Positions 1 through 11,381 of a stretch of DNA of 64,000 bases are shown here, in pieces (position 1 is the stretch's first letter; each line of letters opens with the position of its first letter). This DNA is from Tubulanus polymorphus. Taxonomy: Eukaryota; Nemertea; Palaeonemertea; Tubulaniformes; Tubulanidae. The notes beneath the pieces are model-generated. The model worked only from the letters and a program-made list of their open reading frames with translations. It was not told where the DNA came from and searched no databases. The stretch is from NCBI RefSeq assembly GCF_964204645.1, contig NC_134032.1, forward strand, positions 2,134,916-2,198,915, given 5' to 3'. The translations under genes were made by a program, and so were the position numbers.

Positions 1-300
1 AAACCATTCAGTAAAATTATGATTAGTTACTAATGACAACCTTCTCATCTCAATGACTTCAACGATTCAGTAAAATTTTGATTAGTTAGTTACTCACAAC
101 AACCTTCTCATTCTCAATGACTTCTCATTCTCGAAGACTTAAAAACTTCAGCACGATTATGATGACAGCAACGATTCAGTAATATTATAAAAAAAGTTAC
201 TGTAGACAGTCTTAATATTCCCTGATTCAGTAAAAAGTTTATCAGAAAAATGATTAAATAATATCTAATTCTCATTCAGTAAGATATTGATGAGTTAATG
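1..300. repeat. Degenerate short direct repeats
   Basis: Intronic DNA upstream of the first readable exon. The phrase ATTCAGTAAAATTxTGATTAG and the phrase CCTTCTCATTCTC recur several times at uneven spacing, which looks like a decayed minisatellite. No coding signal was seen. Confidence 0.5.
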
Positions 301-346
301 TCGACGACCTTCTCATTCTCGACGATCAAAACACTTTTTTTTCTAG

Positions 347-3300
347 ACGATACAAATCAGCACACGACTAAACCCGTCGCTTTGAAATATCCCGTAAGCG
401 AAGGACGCCGGAACATGAATCCAAGGCCAACGTTGAACGGTAGCGCGATAATGCTGCCTTGTTTATTCACCGGAATGTAAGTAAAGACCGATGAAATGAT
501 CGTTAAAAAAACGATACGCGGAGTCGGACTCGGGTCTTTCCTGCGCGATAGGCAGATTTACCACAGCTGTTTGTGTTGTGTGGTATATCCTCCTTTCTCG
601 TGACATATGTGTGATATCGTTCCTGCATATACCATGGAGGATGGTTGGAGTGTAAATAAAATCGTAATCGTAATTCGTAATCATAGATATTAGTGAAAAT
701 TAGTTCATTTTAATGAACTTTGAACTGGATTTTTAGGCTCCCAAATGGAAATTTCGCTAAACAAGGCATCAAGTATACATCAGATCGGTGTCCCCAATGA
801 GTGCATGGTAGAGTTTTACAGGAAAAATGATTTGCCGATGAGAGAAATTGATTCGAATTGAAATGAAATATAGAAGAAATTGAAGCGCGGTAACCGAGTA
901 ACCACTAGTGACACCTGGCGGATCCTCGCCTGCCATAAGCGGAATCCTCGATTGCCACAGTTAGCGGTGCCGGTTCCCCATTCTAATGACTGTTTGCACT
1001 TGACGGCCAATCTGACCGGCTGTGTCCATCTGTATCAATTACGACAAATTTTTTGATTTTCTTTTAAATATCGTCGTTGATTGGTTATTTCTCACTAGAC
1101 CGTACGTGGCCGTTGATTGGTACAGAGAGGCCGCCGGCAACGGAAGACAAAGCGTCAGCAGCGGGCAAAGCGTCAATGGCAGCCAAAGCGACAGCAGTAT
1201 GGAACCAGTCAAGGTCGGCTCCAACACAACCTCGTTGAAGATCGGTGACGGCGGTGCTGATATGGTGGAAGGAATCTATTATTGTAAACCTCGTAGACAG
1301 GATGAACCGAGAGCTTATTACAACGTAACCATCGAGCGTGAGTTTCCCTCTGTCAATAGACATTCGAATAGCCCCTTAGATAATAGATTACGAGCCAAAT
1401 TTTAGCACGGGTATGATCATTGAATTGCGACCCGATACTAGCAGGTACCGAGATTGATAGCACGAATATGGGAAGTGGTATGGCGGCGACAGCGCTATCC
1501 CTAAATTTATGCAAATTTTCTCATTCCAGAAAAGCCCGAATGGATTTCGAAGCCGAAAAACGTTCTGATATTTCCGAAGGAAGAGGCCGTATTCGAGTGC
1601 AAAGCTAAAGGCAAACCACAACCGGCGATTAGCTGGATCGTCGACGGTGTCGATTACGAACCCGGGAAATGGATCGGTAGGTCTTTACGAAATACAAATT
1701 CGATTAATTTGTTTTAGAAGATTCGTAGAGGAGTTATTGTTATTATCATTCTTATTATTATTATTTATTATTATCATTCTTATTATTATTATTATTATTA
1801 TTATTTATTATTATCATTTTTATTATTATTATTTACTATTATCATTATTATCTTCATATGTGATTAACACTTTATTTATTATCACTTTATTTTTATCAGT
1901 TTATTATTTTTTCTAAGTGCAATCCTCTATCAGGTTCAGCCTTTAGGGCTTGGGGTTGTCCTTCTTATATATGTGCCTATTTATCTATGAAATTATATTC
2001 AAACAAATTATGTTTATAAATCTTGTACATACCATAAGTAAATAAATCATTTGTTCATTGTTTCTAATCAATTTCATTTTTGCACGCGTCAAAATAAAAA
2101 AGATAAAAATAAAAATGTGCATTCCGCATGCAGAAATCTGTTATCGTTTCTTTTTTTTGAAAACAAGTAAAACACTCCCGCACTCGTCCCGATAAATAAC
2201 CTGATCACGCTTATATATAAATAATCTTGTGATCTTGTCTCACGGTCGCTTCTCAATTTTTACTGTTGCAGGTGAGCATTTCGGTAACGAAGTGCTTTCC
2301 AACCTGATTCAAGGTCGCAGACGCCCGAATTTCACCATTTAAATAATGAAAAAAATATAGTCCCCCTCCACACTTTTTTTGAATTTGGAATAAGGCATTT
2401 TATTTTATATTTTTAAAGAAAGGGGACGTAAAAATAAAAACCCTCGCCACTTCAGAAACAGGGTATTTCGGTGCGTGGCCTTAACATGTCTATTTGAAGT
2501 ATATACGAGCTTAATGCATAGTAGCCACCTGATAAACTAGTTTACCTTTAAGTACTAAGTCCGCCCCGTCGAGTTTGTTATTTAGCTAGCTTTAAAACTC
2601 ATGTTTTCCGTTTCGTCCGCACTATTTCAGATAGCCAGGCGAATTTCACCGTCACTGATGAGTCGTTCGCGTTCACATCCATGCGCGATGACGTCAAGTT
2701 CAAGGTCGTCCAGTGCCAAGCGTTAAACGAACACGGCGCGATCATTTCGCCCGCTTATGTCGGCGTGATGGGTAAATTTAGAAATTTCTTTTCTATCGCG
2801 CGAAATACCATATTATATCAGAAATATCTGATAATTGAAATAAGAGTAAATTACAAAAGAATTCTTTCACTTTCACTATACGATATACTACAAAAAATGG
2901 CAATTTCTAAAAATCAAAATTTAGCCCTGCTGGAGTATCACTAACACTTAGATCTGGACTCGAGTATCTTGGCCGAGATATACCATACCGGACCCGTAGC
3001 CAGGATTTGTAAGGGTCTGTCCGAATAAAGGCAAAGTTCTGCGAGGAAATTATGGTCGATTTCATGTAGCGTGTGGGTGCCGATTTTTTTGGTAAAAACA
3101 CGGCGGCATTTGCGTTTGTTTTTGAACACGAAGCATCTTTTTCTAACACCCAACTGAAGTTTATTTCGTTAGTGCGGGCAAACCTTTTTGTAGGCACTCG
3201 GAAAAAAATATATTTGGGGTTCGAACCCCAGCCACGCACGCAGGTCATCGGTATAATCAGTTATCGATGCGTTTTGTAGATCGTATTGAAGTAGCTAATA

Positions 3301-6300
3301 ACACGAATAAAGCGATGGACGCCAAGAAGCAAGTAGACCCGATTAAACTGCCGTGTTTGCTCTGGTACGACAGGCTGATGCCCCCTAGCGTCGAGTGGAG
3401 CCGTAACGGAACATCTATCAGCGAATCCGAAAAAGGATTCGAGGTAAATTTCAGTGCGTCATTGACGATTTGTCTTAGGGGTACCACGGTCTATCATTAA
3501 ACCGGGTCCAGGTTGGGGACCTTTCCCTAGGGGTAACTTTGATACCCAGTCTATAAAACCGGGCCCAGGTTATGGATTTGTCTCTAGGGGTAACTTTGAT
3601 ACCCGGTCTATCCTTAAACCAGGTCCAGGTATAGGACTTATCCCTAGGGTTACCTTTGATACTCGGTCTATAAAACCGGGTCTAGGTTGAGGTTTAACCC
3701 CTATAGGATAACTTTAAATTCAATTTTAATTGAATTCCAATTGTTTTTATGTCAATTACCCAGCGGTACAAATATTCGCTGATCATATTTTAATTAGGTA
3801 AAACCTTTGAGTAGAGGGAATGAGCTTGTGATCGACCCCGGCAAGTTCGACAAAGCAGATCCCTGGCTGGGAAAATACGTGTGCAAAGCGTCGTCCGGAC
3901 GAGAAAAGGCGAGCGTAGAACATATTATCAGGCGTAAGTTCACTATAGGGAAGATTATTTCATAATCATGGTTCATGTTTGCGTGGATTGAATACAATGA
4001 CACAATTAGAAAACATAAAAAACTAAGAGAGTAGTGACGTTTAGACTCAATTCTATGAGCCATTTTCAAAACTAAGATAGTAGTGACCTTTAGACTGAAT
4101 TCTATGAGACATTTTCAAAACTAAGAGAGTAGTGACGTTTTAGACTCAATTCTGTAAGACATTTTCAAAACTAAGATAGTAGTGACCTTTAGACTGAATT
4201 CTATAAGACATTTTCAAAACTAAGAGAGTAGTGACGTTTAGACTCAATTCTATGAGACATTTTCAAAACTAAGAGAGTAGTGACGTTAAGACTGAATTCT
4301 ATGAGCTATTTTCAGAAACTAAGAGAGTAGTGACGTTTAGACTCAACTCTATGAGACATTTTCAGAACTAAGAGAGTAGTGACGTTTAGACTCAATTCTA
4401 TGAGACATTTTCAAAACTAAGAGAGTAGTGACGTTAAGACTGAATTCTATGAGACATTTTCAAAACTAAGAGAGTAGTGACGTTAAGACTCAATTCTATG
4501 AGACATTTTCAAAACTAAGAGAGTAGTGACGTTTAGACTGAATTCTATGAATCATTTTCAAAACTAAGAGAGTTGTGACGTTTGAACTCAATTCTAGGAG
4601 CCATTTTCAAAACTAAGAGAGTTGTGACGTTTAGACTGAATTCTATGAGCCATTTTCAAAACTAAGAGAATAGTTACGTTTAGACTCAATTCTATGAGAC
4701 ATTTTCAAAACTAAGAGAGTAGTGACGTTTAGACTCAATTCTATGAGACATTTTCAAAACTAAGAGAGTAGTGACGATTAGACTCAATTCTATGAGCTAT
4801 TTTCAAAACTAAGAGAGTAGTGACGTTAAGACTCAATTCTATGAGACATTTTCAAAACTAAGAGAGTAGTGACGTTTAGACTCAATTCTATGATACATTT
4901 TCAAAACTAAGAGAGTAGTGACGATTAGACTCAATTCTATGATACATTTTCAAAACTAAGAGAGTAGTGACGTTTAGACTCAATTCTATGAGACATTTTC
5001 AGAACTAAGATAGTAGTGACGTTTAGACTCGATTATATGAGACATTTTCAAAACTAAGAGAGTAGTGACGTTTAGACTCAATTCTATGATACATTTTCAA
5101 AACTAAGAGAGTAGTGACGATTAGACTCAATTCTATGATACATTTTCAAAACTAAGAGAGTAGTGACGTTTAGACTCAATTCTATGAGTCATTTTCAGAA
5201 CTAAGATAGTAGTGACGTTTAGACTCGATTATATGAGACATTTTCAGAACTGAGAGAGTAGTGACGTTTGGACTTGAATTATTAAGTATAAGAAGAGTTT
5301 ATCTGAAATACTTTGAAAAAAAAAAACCGTTTAGACTATAACCTGAATGAGTCGTTTTTAAAACAGTCCTTATTTTCAAATGCTATTATCTTAGTTTGTC
5401 TTCGTGCTTGCGTCTCATCTTTAGAATCCGCTTGATTTGATTCTATCTGTGAATTTCAACAGGTCTCGCGGTCGAGAAACCAGCTCCGGCCATCGGCAAA
5501 CAGACGAACGTCATGCCAGCGATGCCACTTTGGTTGATCATCGTCATTATCGTCGGTGGGATCCTTTTCATCGTTATCGTCATCGTCATCGTTTACAGGA
5601 TTGCCGACAGTCGGCGCAACGGTGCCGATTATCCGGGTTAGTTTACATCGGGAATCCAGCGCAAAAAAAGGGTTGACCGGAATTTCCCAAAGTTTTATTG
5701 TCTTCTGTGAATTTACTTATGAATTTGGTTTGAATTTAAACTGGTCCTAAGTTTTTAAATTGGATATAGAAACACAATAATCTTAGACTGGTCTTAAGTT
5801 GTTAGATTGGCTATAGAACCAAACTGATTTTAGACTGGTACTAAGTTGTTAGATTGGTTATACATCCAAAATGAGCTTAGACTGGTCTTAAGTTGTTAGA
5901 TTGGTTATTGAACTAAAATGAGCTTAGACTGGTCTTAAGTTGTTAGATTTGCTATAGAACCAAAATGAGCTTAGACTGGTCTTAAGTTGTTAGATTGGTT
6001 ATAGAACCAAAATGAGCTTAGATTGGTCTTAAGTTGTTAGATTGGTTATAGAACCAAAATGAGATTAAACTGGTCTTAAGTTGTTAGATTGGTTATTGAA
6101 CTAAAATAAGCTTAGACTGGTCTTAAGTTCTTAGATTGGTTATTGAACTAAAATGAGCTTAGACTGGTCTTAAGTTGTTAGATTGGTTATAAAACCAAAA
6201 TGAGCTTAGACTGGTCTTAAGTTGTTAGATTGGTTATACATCCAAAATGAGCTTAGACTGGTCTTAAGTTGTTAGATTGGTTATTGAACTAAAATGAGCT

Positions 6301-7253
6301 TAGACTGGTCTTAAGTTGTTAGATTTGTTATAAAACCAAAATGAGCTTAGACTGGTCTTAAGTTGTTAGATTGGTTATAGAACCAAAATGAGCTTAGACT
6401 GGTCTTAAGTTGTTAGATTGGACATAGAACCAAAATGAGCTTAGACTGGTCTTAGGTTGTTAGATTGGTTATAGAACCAAAATGAGCTTAGACTGGTCTT
6501 AAGTTGTTAGATTTGTTATAAAACCAAAATTTGATACCAAAACCGGACGAGGATCTGATGACTAGAACTCAGTAGAGAACAAAGCTGTTGACCAGTGCAT
6601 ATGTATAATACTCATTTTGATATGATCCAACAATTATTTTTCTGATCATTTCAGTCGATAAACTTGAGAAAGCTTCCGGTAACGACCCTAAACAGGAGTT
6701 GAAGGACACGGGATTCCGCGATTTTTCGCCGAAAAATGCGAGACCCGCCCAAATCGACATTGATGATGAAGCATTCGAAAACTCTGCCAAAGTCGGAATC
6801 GTAAATCCCACACTGGTCGCCTCCGACGAGGACGGCCATCCCATGTTGGTCGGCTCCGACGACGATAACACGACTCAAGCAGACGATCCGGTCCAAACAC
6901 CGGAGCCGACCAACTCCACCGAGAACCCAGCACCGGAGCCGACCATCTCTACCGAGAACCCAGCACCGGAGCCGACCAACTCTACCAAGATCCCAGCACC
7001 GGAGCCGACCAAACCGACAGACGGACTGGAACTTGGAGCTCCAGATGATGGCGAAATGGGAGATGATGAAGGCGGCGGGGTTGGTGGCGCCATCGAGGAG
7101 AAAGATGTTTCACCAGCGCCACCTGCATCCGGCAATGTGAATGAGCAGGAAGCTGCTGTCGACGCCCCTCCTGCAGCTGATAACACAAATCAGCAACAAA
7201 CGGCTGTAGACGCAGATTCTACACCATTTTTCAACGAGTCAGCAATTATCTAG
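347..7253 (+). CDS. Immunoglobulin-superfamily single-pass membrane protein, 5' end outside window
   Basis: A cell-surface adhesion or receptor protein is likely. Eight exons join in frame: 347-476, 1099-1337, 1530-1676, 2631-2771, 3280-3443, 3798-3933, 5463-5636 and 6655-7253, giving 575 residues. Each pair of exons forms one Ig domain. Ig1 has the B-strand Cys in MLPCLFTG, the Trp in VDWYR and the second Cys in GIYYCK. Ig2 has PEWISKPKNV, FECKAKGKPQP, ISWIVDG and VVQCQA. Ig3 has KLPCLLW, VEWSRNG and KYVCKAS. Exon 5463-5636 carries the transmembrane helix (PLWLIIVIIVGGILF and on), followed by a basic stop-transfer. The last exon is an acidic, Pro-rich cytoplasmic tail of about 200 residues. 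Domain-boundary introns are phase 1, as usual for Ig genes. No FnIII domains lie between Ig3 and the membrane. The first exon starts mid-codon, so the signal peptide, and perhaps more Ig domains, lie before base 1. The ortholog is not identified. Confidence 0.85.
690..1000 (+). mobile_element. Decayed copy of the GTACCCGCAG-type MITE
   Basis: It shares the internal phrases GTTCATTTTxATGAACTTTG, CACCTGGCGGATCCTCGCC and GGAATCCTCGATTGCCACAG with the better preserved element at 56004-56335, in the same orientation. Its terminal repeats are eroded. It lies in the intron that splits Ig1. Confidence 0.6.
1735..1860. repeat. TTA/ATT-rich microsatellite
   Basis: Interrupted (TTA)n with ATC variants in the intron that splits Ig2. 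Confidence 0.9.
2272..2342 (+). CDS. Candidate alternative terminal exon of the Ig gene
   Basis: A pyrimidine-rich tract and CAG precede base 2272, within the intron that splits Ig2. Spliced to the exon ending at 1676 (phase 1), it reads in frame as GEHFGNEVLSNLIQGRRRPN plus FTI and then stops at TAA 2340-2342. That would cut the protein in the middle of Ig2, before the second Cys and the membrane helix. It could be an alternative 3' exon, a poison exon or a decayed duplicate of the half-domain exon. Nothing in the sequence proves that it is used. Confidence 0.35.
3475..3715. repeat. About 60-bp minisatellite, four units
   Basis: Units carry CTAGGGGTAACTTTGATACC, then GTCTATAAAACCGGG and CCAGGTT. 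They sit in the intron that splits Ig3. A fragment of the same unit (GTCTATAAAACCGGGCTTAG) recurs near 46001, just outside the large element. Confidence 0.85.
4015..5275. repeat. 49-bp minisatellite, about 25 units
   Basis: The consensus contains AACTAAGAGAGTAGTGACGT, then TTAGACTCAATTCTATGAGA and CATTTTCAA. Units vary by a few substitutions. The array fills most of the intron between Ig3 and the transmembrane exon. Confidence 0.95.
5740..6532 (+). repeat. 47-bp minisatellite, block 1 (about 17 units)
   Basis: The unit is GCTTAGACTGGTCTTAAGTT followed by GTTAGATTGGTTATAGAACC and AAAATGA. It fills the last intron of the Ig gene. The same family occurs at 15196-15455 and 57236-57720 in this orientation, and at 33246-33400 and 46815-48265 in the opposite one. 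Confidence 0.95.
6895..7012 (+). repeat. 33-bp coding minisatellite in the Ig protein tail
   Basis: The cytoplasmic tail carries about four copies of an 11-residue unit close to EPTNSTENPAP. The repeats stay in frame because the unit is 33 bp. It gives a Pro/Thr/Glu-rich linker between the juxtamembrane segment and an acidic region. Confidence 0.85.
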
Positions 7254-7296
7254 TCACGTGGTGGCATCATTAGCTGACAGTGCCAAATATATGTGT

Positions 7297-7537
7297 CAAT
7301 CTGCTGCCTGGACGACCTTCACCCCTTTAAACATTCGTCACCATTGTGTGTTAATGTCTTGACGATCAGTTGTTGAAAGTGTGCTGATAAAATGTCTAAT
7401 GTCTGGTGTTTGTAGTTCATTTTCAATTAAAAACGTCTCAGGTGAAGTTCTGAACACGTGTGAAGTGTGGACGATCAGTTTTTGAATATTTTAGATTGAG
7501 CTTGCCTAAGGGGTGGTCTCGTCCAGGCAGCAGATTG
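7297..7537. mobile_element. MITE with about 30-bp terminal inverted repeats, in the Ig gene 3' flank
   Basis: CAATCTGCTGCCTGGACGAC at 7297 is mirrored by GTCCAGGCAGCAGATTG ending at 7537; the subterminal CACCCCTT and AAGGGGTG also pair. Its interior (7370-7490) is the same sequence as the tandem units at 63541-63900. A rearranged relic with AAGGGGT and CCAGGCAACAGATTG sits near 56646-56710. Confidence 0.75.
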
Positions 7538-8440
7538 CTAACTAACTAGGCACTTGCGTATTATCTTAAACGCCTTTTCAACGCTATCCCAGACAAACTA
7601 ACGTAACAAAAATCTAAAATGTTTTGATATCGCGCATTTCTGTTAACGACATTATTGAGAGTATTTGTTTTTCTGTGAATGTTTTTTTTTTAAACAAGAT
7701 TACGTATTAATACTATAAAAAACCATTTTCGAGACGCTTTTTTGTTTTATCGTCGGAGGTAAGCGGTCTCTCCAGGTACGTTATAGAAAAGTGATATATT
7801 TCTATTTCATGAAAGGAAGCTTTTATCGAATCGATATTAACGATATTCTTCAAGACCTTTGAGTAATAAGGTTTCAGTGTATTTATACCGATTCGAGTCG
7901 AACCCTATTGGACTGTTCACGACGGAACCGCGGCATTTCAAGCGTTGTCCGCACACTGTAAGCAGCCAGCAGGACTCGAACCCACTTGTAAATCAGAACT
8001 GAAGGTCGATGCAACACCATCACGCCTTATCTCATTGGGAGCTACTGAGGTCGCACTTGGTATAATGGGCGTCGCGTTTGAAAATATTCTAACGGTTGAG
8101 TTGCATTTTACAGCATATCTAAGAAGGAAACTACCAATAAACTCAATAAGGACGTTGATCTTTTTCTATATATCAAGAAGGCTGAAAGGTAACTTAAACA
8201 ATTAGGGGTGTACAACGCCCTAATGACCTATGGATTGCTTAAATATTTGAGTTATCAATTCGGACAAATTTGAATTTTCCACACTTTTCTAGTGGCGCCA
8301 CTGTCGCGGGTTTAATCATAGTATTCAGGGCAGAAATCGGAAAATTAAAATGGCGTCGTCGAGGTTGATTTAAAGCGTATCTCTCCGTAAAATGTATCTG
8401 TCACATTCAATCTATATACAATTAAGTGGTTATTGATTCC
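7538..8440. other. Non-coding intergenic stretch
   Basis: Downstream flank of the Ig gene. No splice-consistent reading frame, inverted repeat or array was recognised. The frame at 7945-8205 lacks family resemblance and is not called. Confidence 0.5.
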
Positions 8441-9232
8441 AGATTGAGAGTATATAGAACTATCGGTTATAACGAGCAGATTTTCTGTTCCCGTGAAGTT
8501 CGTTGTAACTAGGTTCCGCTGTATATAGGACTATCGGTTATAAGGAACTGATTTTCTGGTCCCGTGAAGTTCGTTGTAACGAGGTTCCGCTGTATATAGA
8601 ACTATCGGTTATAACGAACAGATTTTCTGGTCCCCTGAAATTCGTTGTAACGCGGTTCCGCTGTTTATAGAACTATCGGTTATAACGAACTGATTTTCTG
8701 GTCCCCTGAAGTTCGTTGTATCGAGGTTCCGCTGTATATAGAACTATCGGTTATAACGAACAGATTTTTCTGGTCCCCTGAAGTTCGTTGTAACGCGGTT
8801 CCGCTGTATTTAGAACTATCGGTTATAACGAACTTATTTTCTGGTCCCCTGAAATTCGTTGTAACGCGGTTCCGCTGTATATAGAACTATCGGTTATAAC
8901 GAACAGATTTTCTGTTCCAGTGAAGTTCGTTGTAACGAGGTTCCGCTGTATATAGAACTATCGGTTATAACGAACTGATTTTCTGGTCCCCTGAAGTTCG
9001 TTGTAACGCGGTTCCGCTGTATATAGAACTATCGGTTATAACTAACTGATTTTCTGGTCCCCTGAAGTTCGTTGTAACGCGGTTCCGCTGTATATAGAAA
9101 TATCGGTTATAACGAACTGATTTTCTGGTCCCCTGAAGTTCCTTGTAACGCGGTTCCGCTGTATATAGAACTATCGGTGATAGCGAACAGATTTTCTGGT
9201 CCCGTGAAGTTCGTTGTAACGAGGTTCCACTT
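8440..9232 (+). repeat. 71-bp minisatellite, about 11 units
   Basis: The unit contains GGTTCCGCTGTATATAGAAC, then TATCGGTTATAACGAACTGA, TTTTCTGGTCCC and TGAAGTTCGTTGTAACG. The same sequence, reverse-complemented, forms one end of the MITE at 56710-56895. Confidence 0.95.
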
Positions 9233-9619
9233 TGTTGTGACGAAAATCGAGTATTGGGCGCCTGATATCGTTTTCGTCGCTTAATGGACGCGCAAAAAAC
9301 GAATATGGGCGTGTTTGCTAAACAGAGATCAAATTAAACACAAGCGCGTGTAAACAACGTTCGTTTTTGTCCTCATTAACTTTTTTTCCAATTTTCCGAT
9401 TCGTTCGTCGAGCGCGATAGCGCAATTAAACTTCAACGAGCCCGCGCGCGTGGTTATACGATAATTGCGCATTGATCATGTTGAGTTTACTCGCGTGGAG
9501 CGCGCGTTCTGAGTCGGTAGTCGCTGAATTAACGTTGAAGAGCTTTTTGCACCCGCTTTCAGAAGATGTGGTCTGATTTCCAGACACCGACACATAACTT
9601 GTGTGAACTTATTGACTCG

Positions 9620-10148
9620 TCTAAGATGATATAAAATCCCAGCACACTAAGAATAAAAAGAGTCTGAAATATTTCCTTGAGCTAGTGTAGTTTATTCAAC
9701 GTTTCGACTATATCCTAATAGTCATCTTCAGAAATACTGATGTTGTCCTCATTATAACCATTGATGAAACACTCTGAGTCCGTGTTGTAAAGATAATATA
9801 AAATCCCTGCACACTAAGAATAAAAAGAGTCTGAAATGTTTCCTTGAGCTAGTGTAGTTTATTCAACGTTTCGAATATATCCTAATAGTCATCTTCAGGA
9901 ATGCTGTATTCCTTGAGCTAGTGTAGTTTATTCAACGTTTGCACTATATCCTAATAGTCATCTTCAGGAATACTGATGTTGTCCTCATTATAACCATTGA
10001 TGAAACACTCTGAGTCCGTGTTGTAAAGATAATATAAAATCCCTGCTATATATAAAACATAAAAAGAGTTTGAAACGATTCCTTGAGCTAGTGACAAATA
10101 TGTAGTTATTTCAACGTTACGACTATATCCTAATAGTCATCTTCAGGA
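9620..10148 (+). repeat. 167-bp satellite, block 1 (about 3 units, one truncated)
   Basis: Units carry TAAAATCCCTGCACACTAAG, TTCCTTGAGCTAGTGTAGTT and TATTCAACGTTTCGACTATATCC split across adjacent phrases, then AATAGTCATCTTCAGGAA. The unit starting near 9906 is shortened. Block 2 lies at 11382-12405. Confidence 0.9.
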
Positions 10149-10199
10149 ATCCTCGGTTGTTAGTTGGATGATGTAAACACGTGTTGATTCGTAATGACG

Positions 10200-10360
10200 G
10201 GTTTCTATTGGCTGTTGATTGAGTGGTCTTGCGACTCGTCCGTCATATCGGCTGCTGTTCTCCACACGCGCGCGCGCTCCAGTCGCTGGTCTAGTCTGAG
10301 TAAACGTCGCCGACGCCAACAACAAAGCACGCACTGGACAGAGAAGAAGAAAACTTAAAG
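10200..10360 (+). promoter_or_regulatory. Candidate promoter and untranslated first exon, possibly for the GPCR at 14.0 kb
   Basis: A GC-richer patch contains TATTGGCT (CCAAT-like on the reverse strand) and CG-rich runs, and ends in AAACTTAAAG followed by GTAAACAG, a good donor at 10361. The nearest downstream acceptor before a start codon is TTTTTTTCAG, ending at 13980 and 60 bp before the GPCR ATG. Linking the two is inference from position and splice signals only. Confidence 0.3.
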
Positions 10361-11085
10361 GTAAACAGTTTTTAAAAATCTTAGCTTATTTCTATTTTCT
10401 GCTGCTTTATAAATTTCCACAATAGTTTCCGTCTTTTATCATTTCTTTTTCCATCTAAGTTTTTTTCGATATCGTTTTCCGTCTAAAGTTAATATTTGAG
10501 AACGAAATAAAGAGGCTAAAAGTTAAACAGATGGTGTGAATTTCATTTTTTTGAGATTCATATTCAATTTGCTGCATATTTTGGCCTCTTTTCAAAAATA
10601 GAAATACTTGGAAATCTGCCCAGATTTTGGGCTACCGTAAATGCAGAAAGTGTTATGTTCCAAAAAATGAAAGAATATTGAGTGGGTATTTATTTCCTCG
10701 GCGAATTCATTTAATATTCTTACAGAATAGCTTAAAGGTTTCTTCAACAAAACATCTAAGAGATTAATCGCAAATGCTGCCTGCTAGTATTTTCAATTTC
10801 AAAACAACACCTCAAAATGCAGTATAAAAGCTTCGCCCAAAGTGGCGTTCATCATCATAACGTTATTGCATTTTTTGGTTTTGAAATTTATTACAATTTT
10901 TGGTTTTGAATTCTAGAATATGAGAGCGCACTGGCAATAAGGACATGCCAGCAATCTCTTGGACATCACTCGATACTTTTCCATGATTGTCTAAAGTTAT
11001 TTAATGAATTTCGGTTTATTGATTATTGAGAAAATACTGGTCTTGTGGTTCAAAACTCATCGGCAACTTAGGCAGTACTAACGGC
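10361..11085. other. Non-coding stretch, possible intron
   Basis: AT-rich DNA with no frame, array or inverted repeat recognised. If the candidate first exon is real, this is its intron. Confidence 0.45.
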
Positions 11086-11088
11086 AGC

Positions 11089-11213
11089 CGTTATTGGCTG
11101 TAGATCTTTTTGGTAGCGTGCGGCCATCTATCGTTGAGACCAATTTTGATTGTCTGAATACTGCTCCTTCGATCTAAGACACCGCCCAAAAGATCTACAG
11201 CCAATAATTAAAA
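11089..11213. mobile_element. Small palindromic MITE
   Basis: TTATTGGCTGTAGATCTTTT at 11091 is mirrored by AAAAGATCTACAGCCAATAA ending near 11210. This is a 20-bp near-perfect terminal inverted repeat around about 80 bp. No transposase is present. Confidence 0.75.
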
Positions 11214-11237
11214 ACTATTGTTAATCAAATAGTAATT

Positions 11238-11332
11238 ATGGCTGTGATTGTAACATGATTGTCCAGGTTTCGCTGGTCGTTGCTCAGTAACGATTTAGAA
11301 AACGCCGTTGTGCAATTGCAATCACAGCTTTC
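11238..11332. repeat. Inverted repeat, possible second small MITE
   Basis: GGCTGTGATTG at 11240 pairs with CAATCACAGC near 11320. It lies directly after the 11089-11213 element and before the second satellite block. Confidence 0.5.
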
Positions 11333-11381
11333 CCTGGGAGCCTAGATCAAAGAAACCATCCATCAAAAACCGCGAGTCCGT

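Noticed and set aside
347-7253. Ig protein as a basigin/neuroplastin-type partner of the SLC16-like transporter
   Set aside because: Its membrane helix lacks the buried Glu of that family and it has at least three Ig domains; sharing a window is not evidence.
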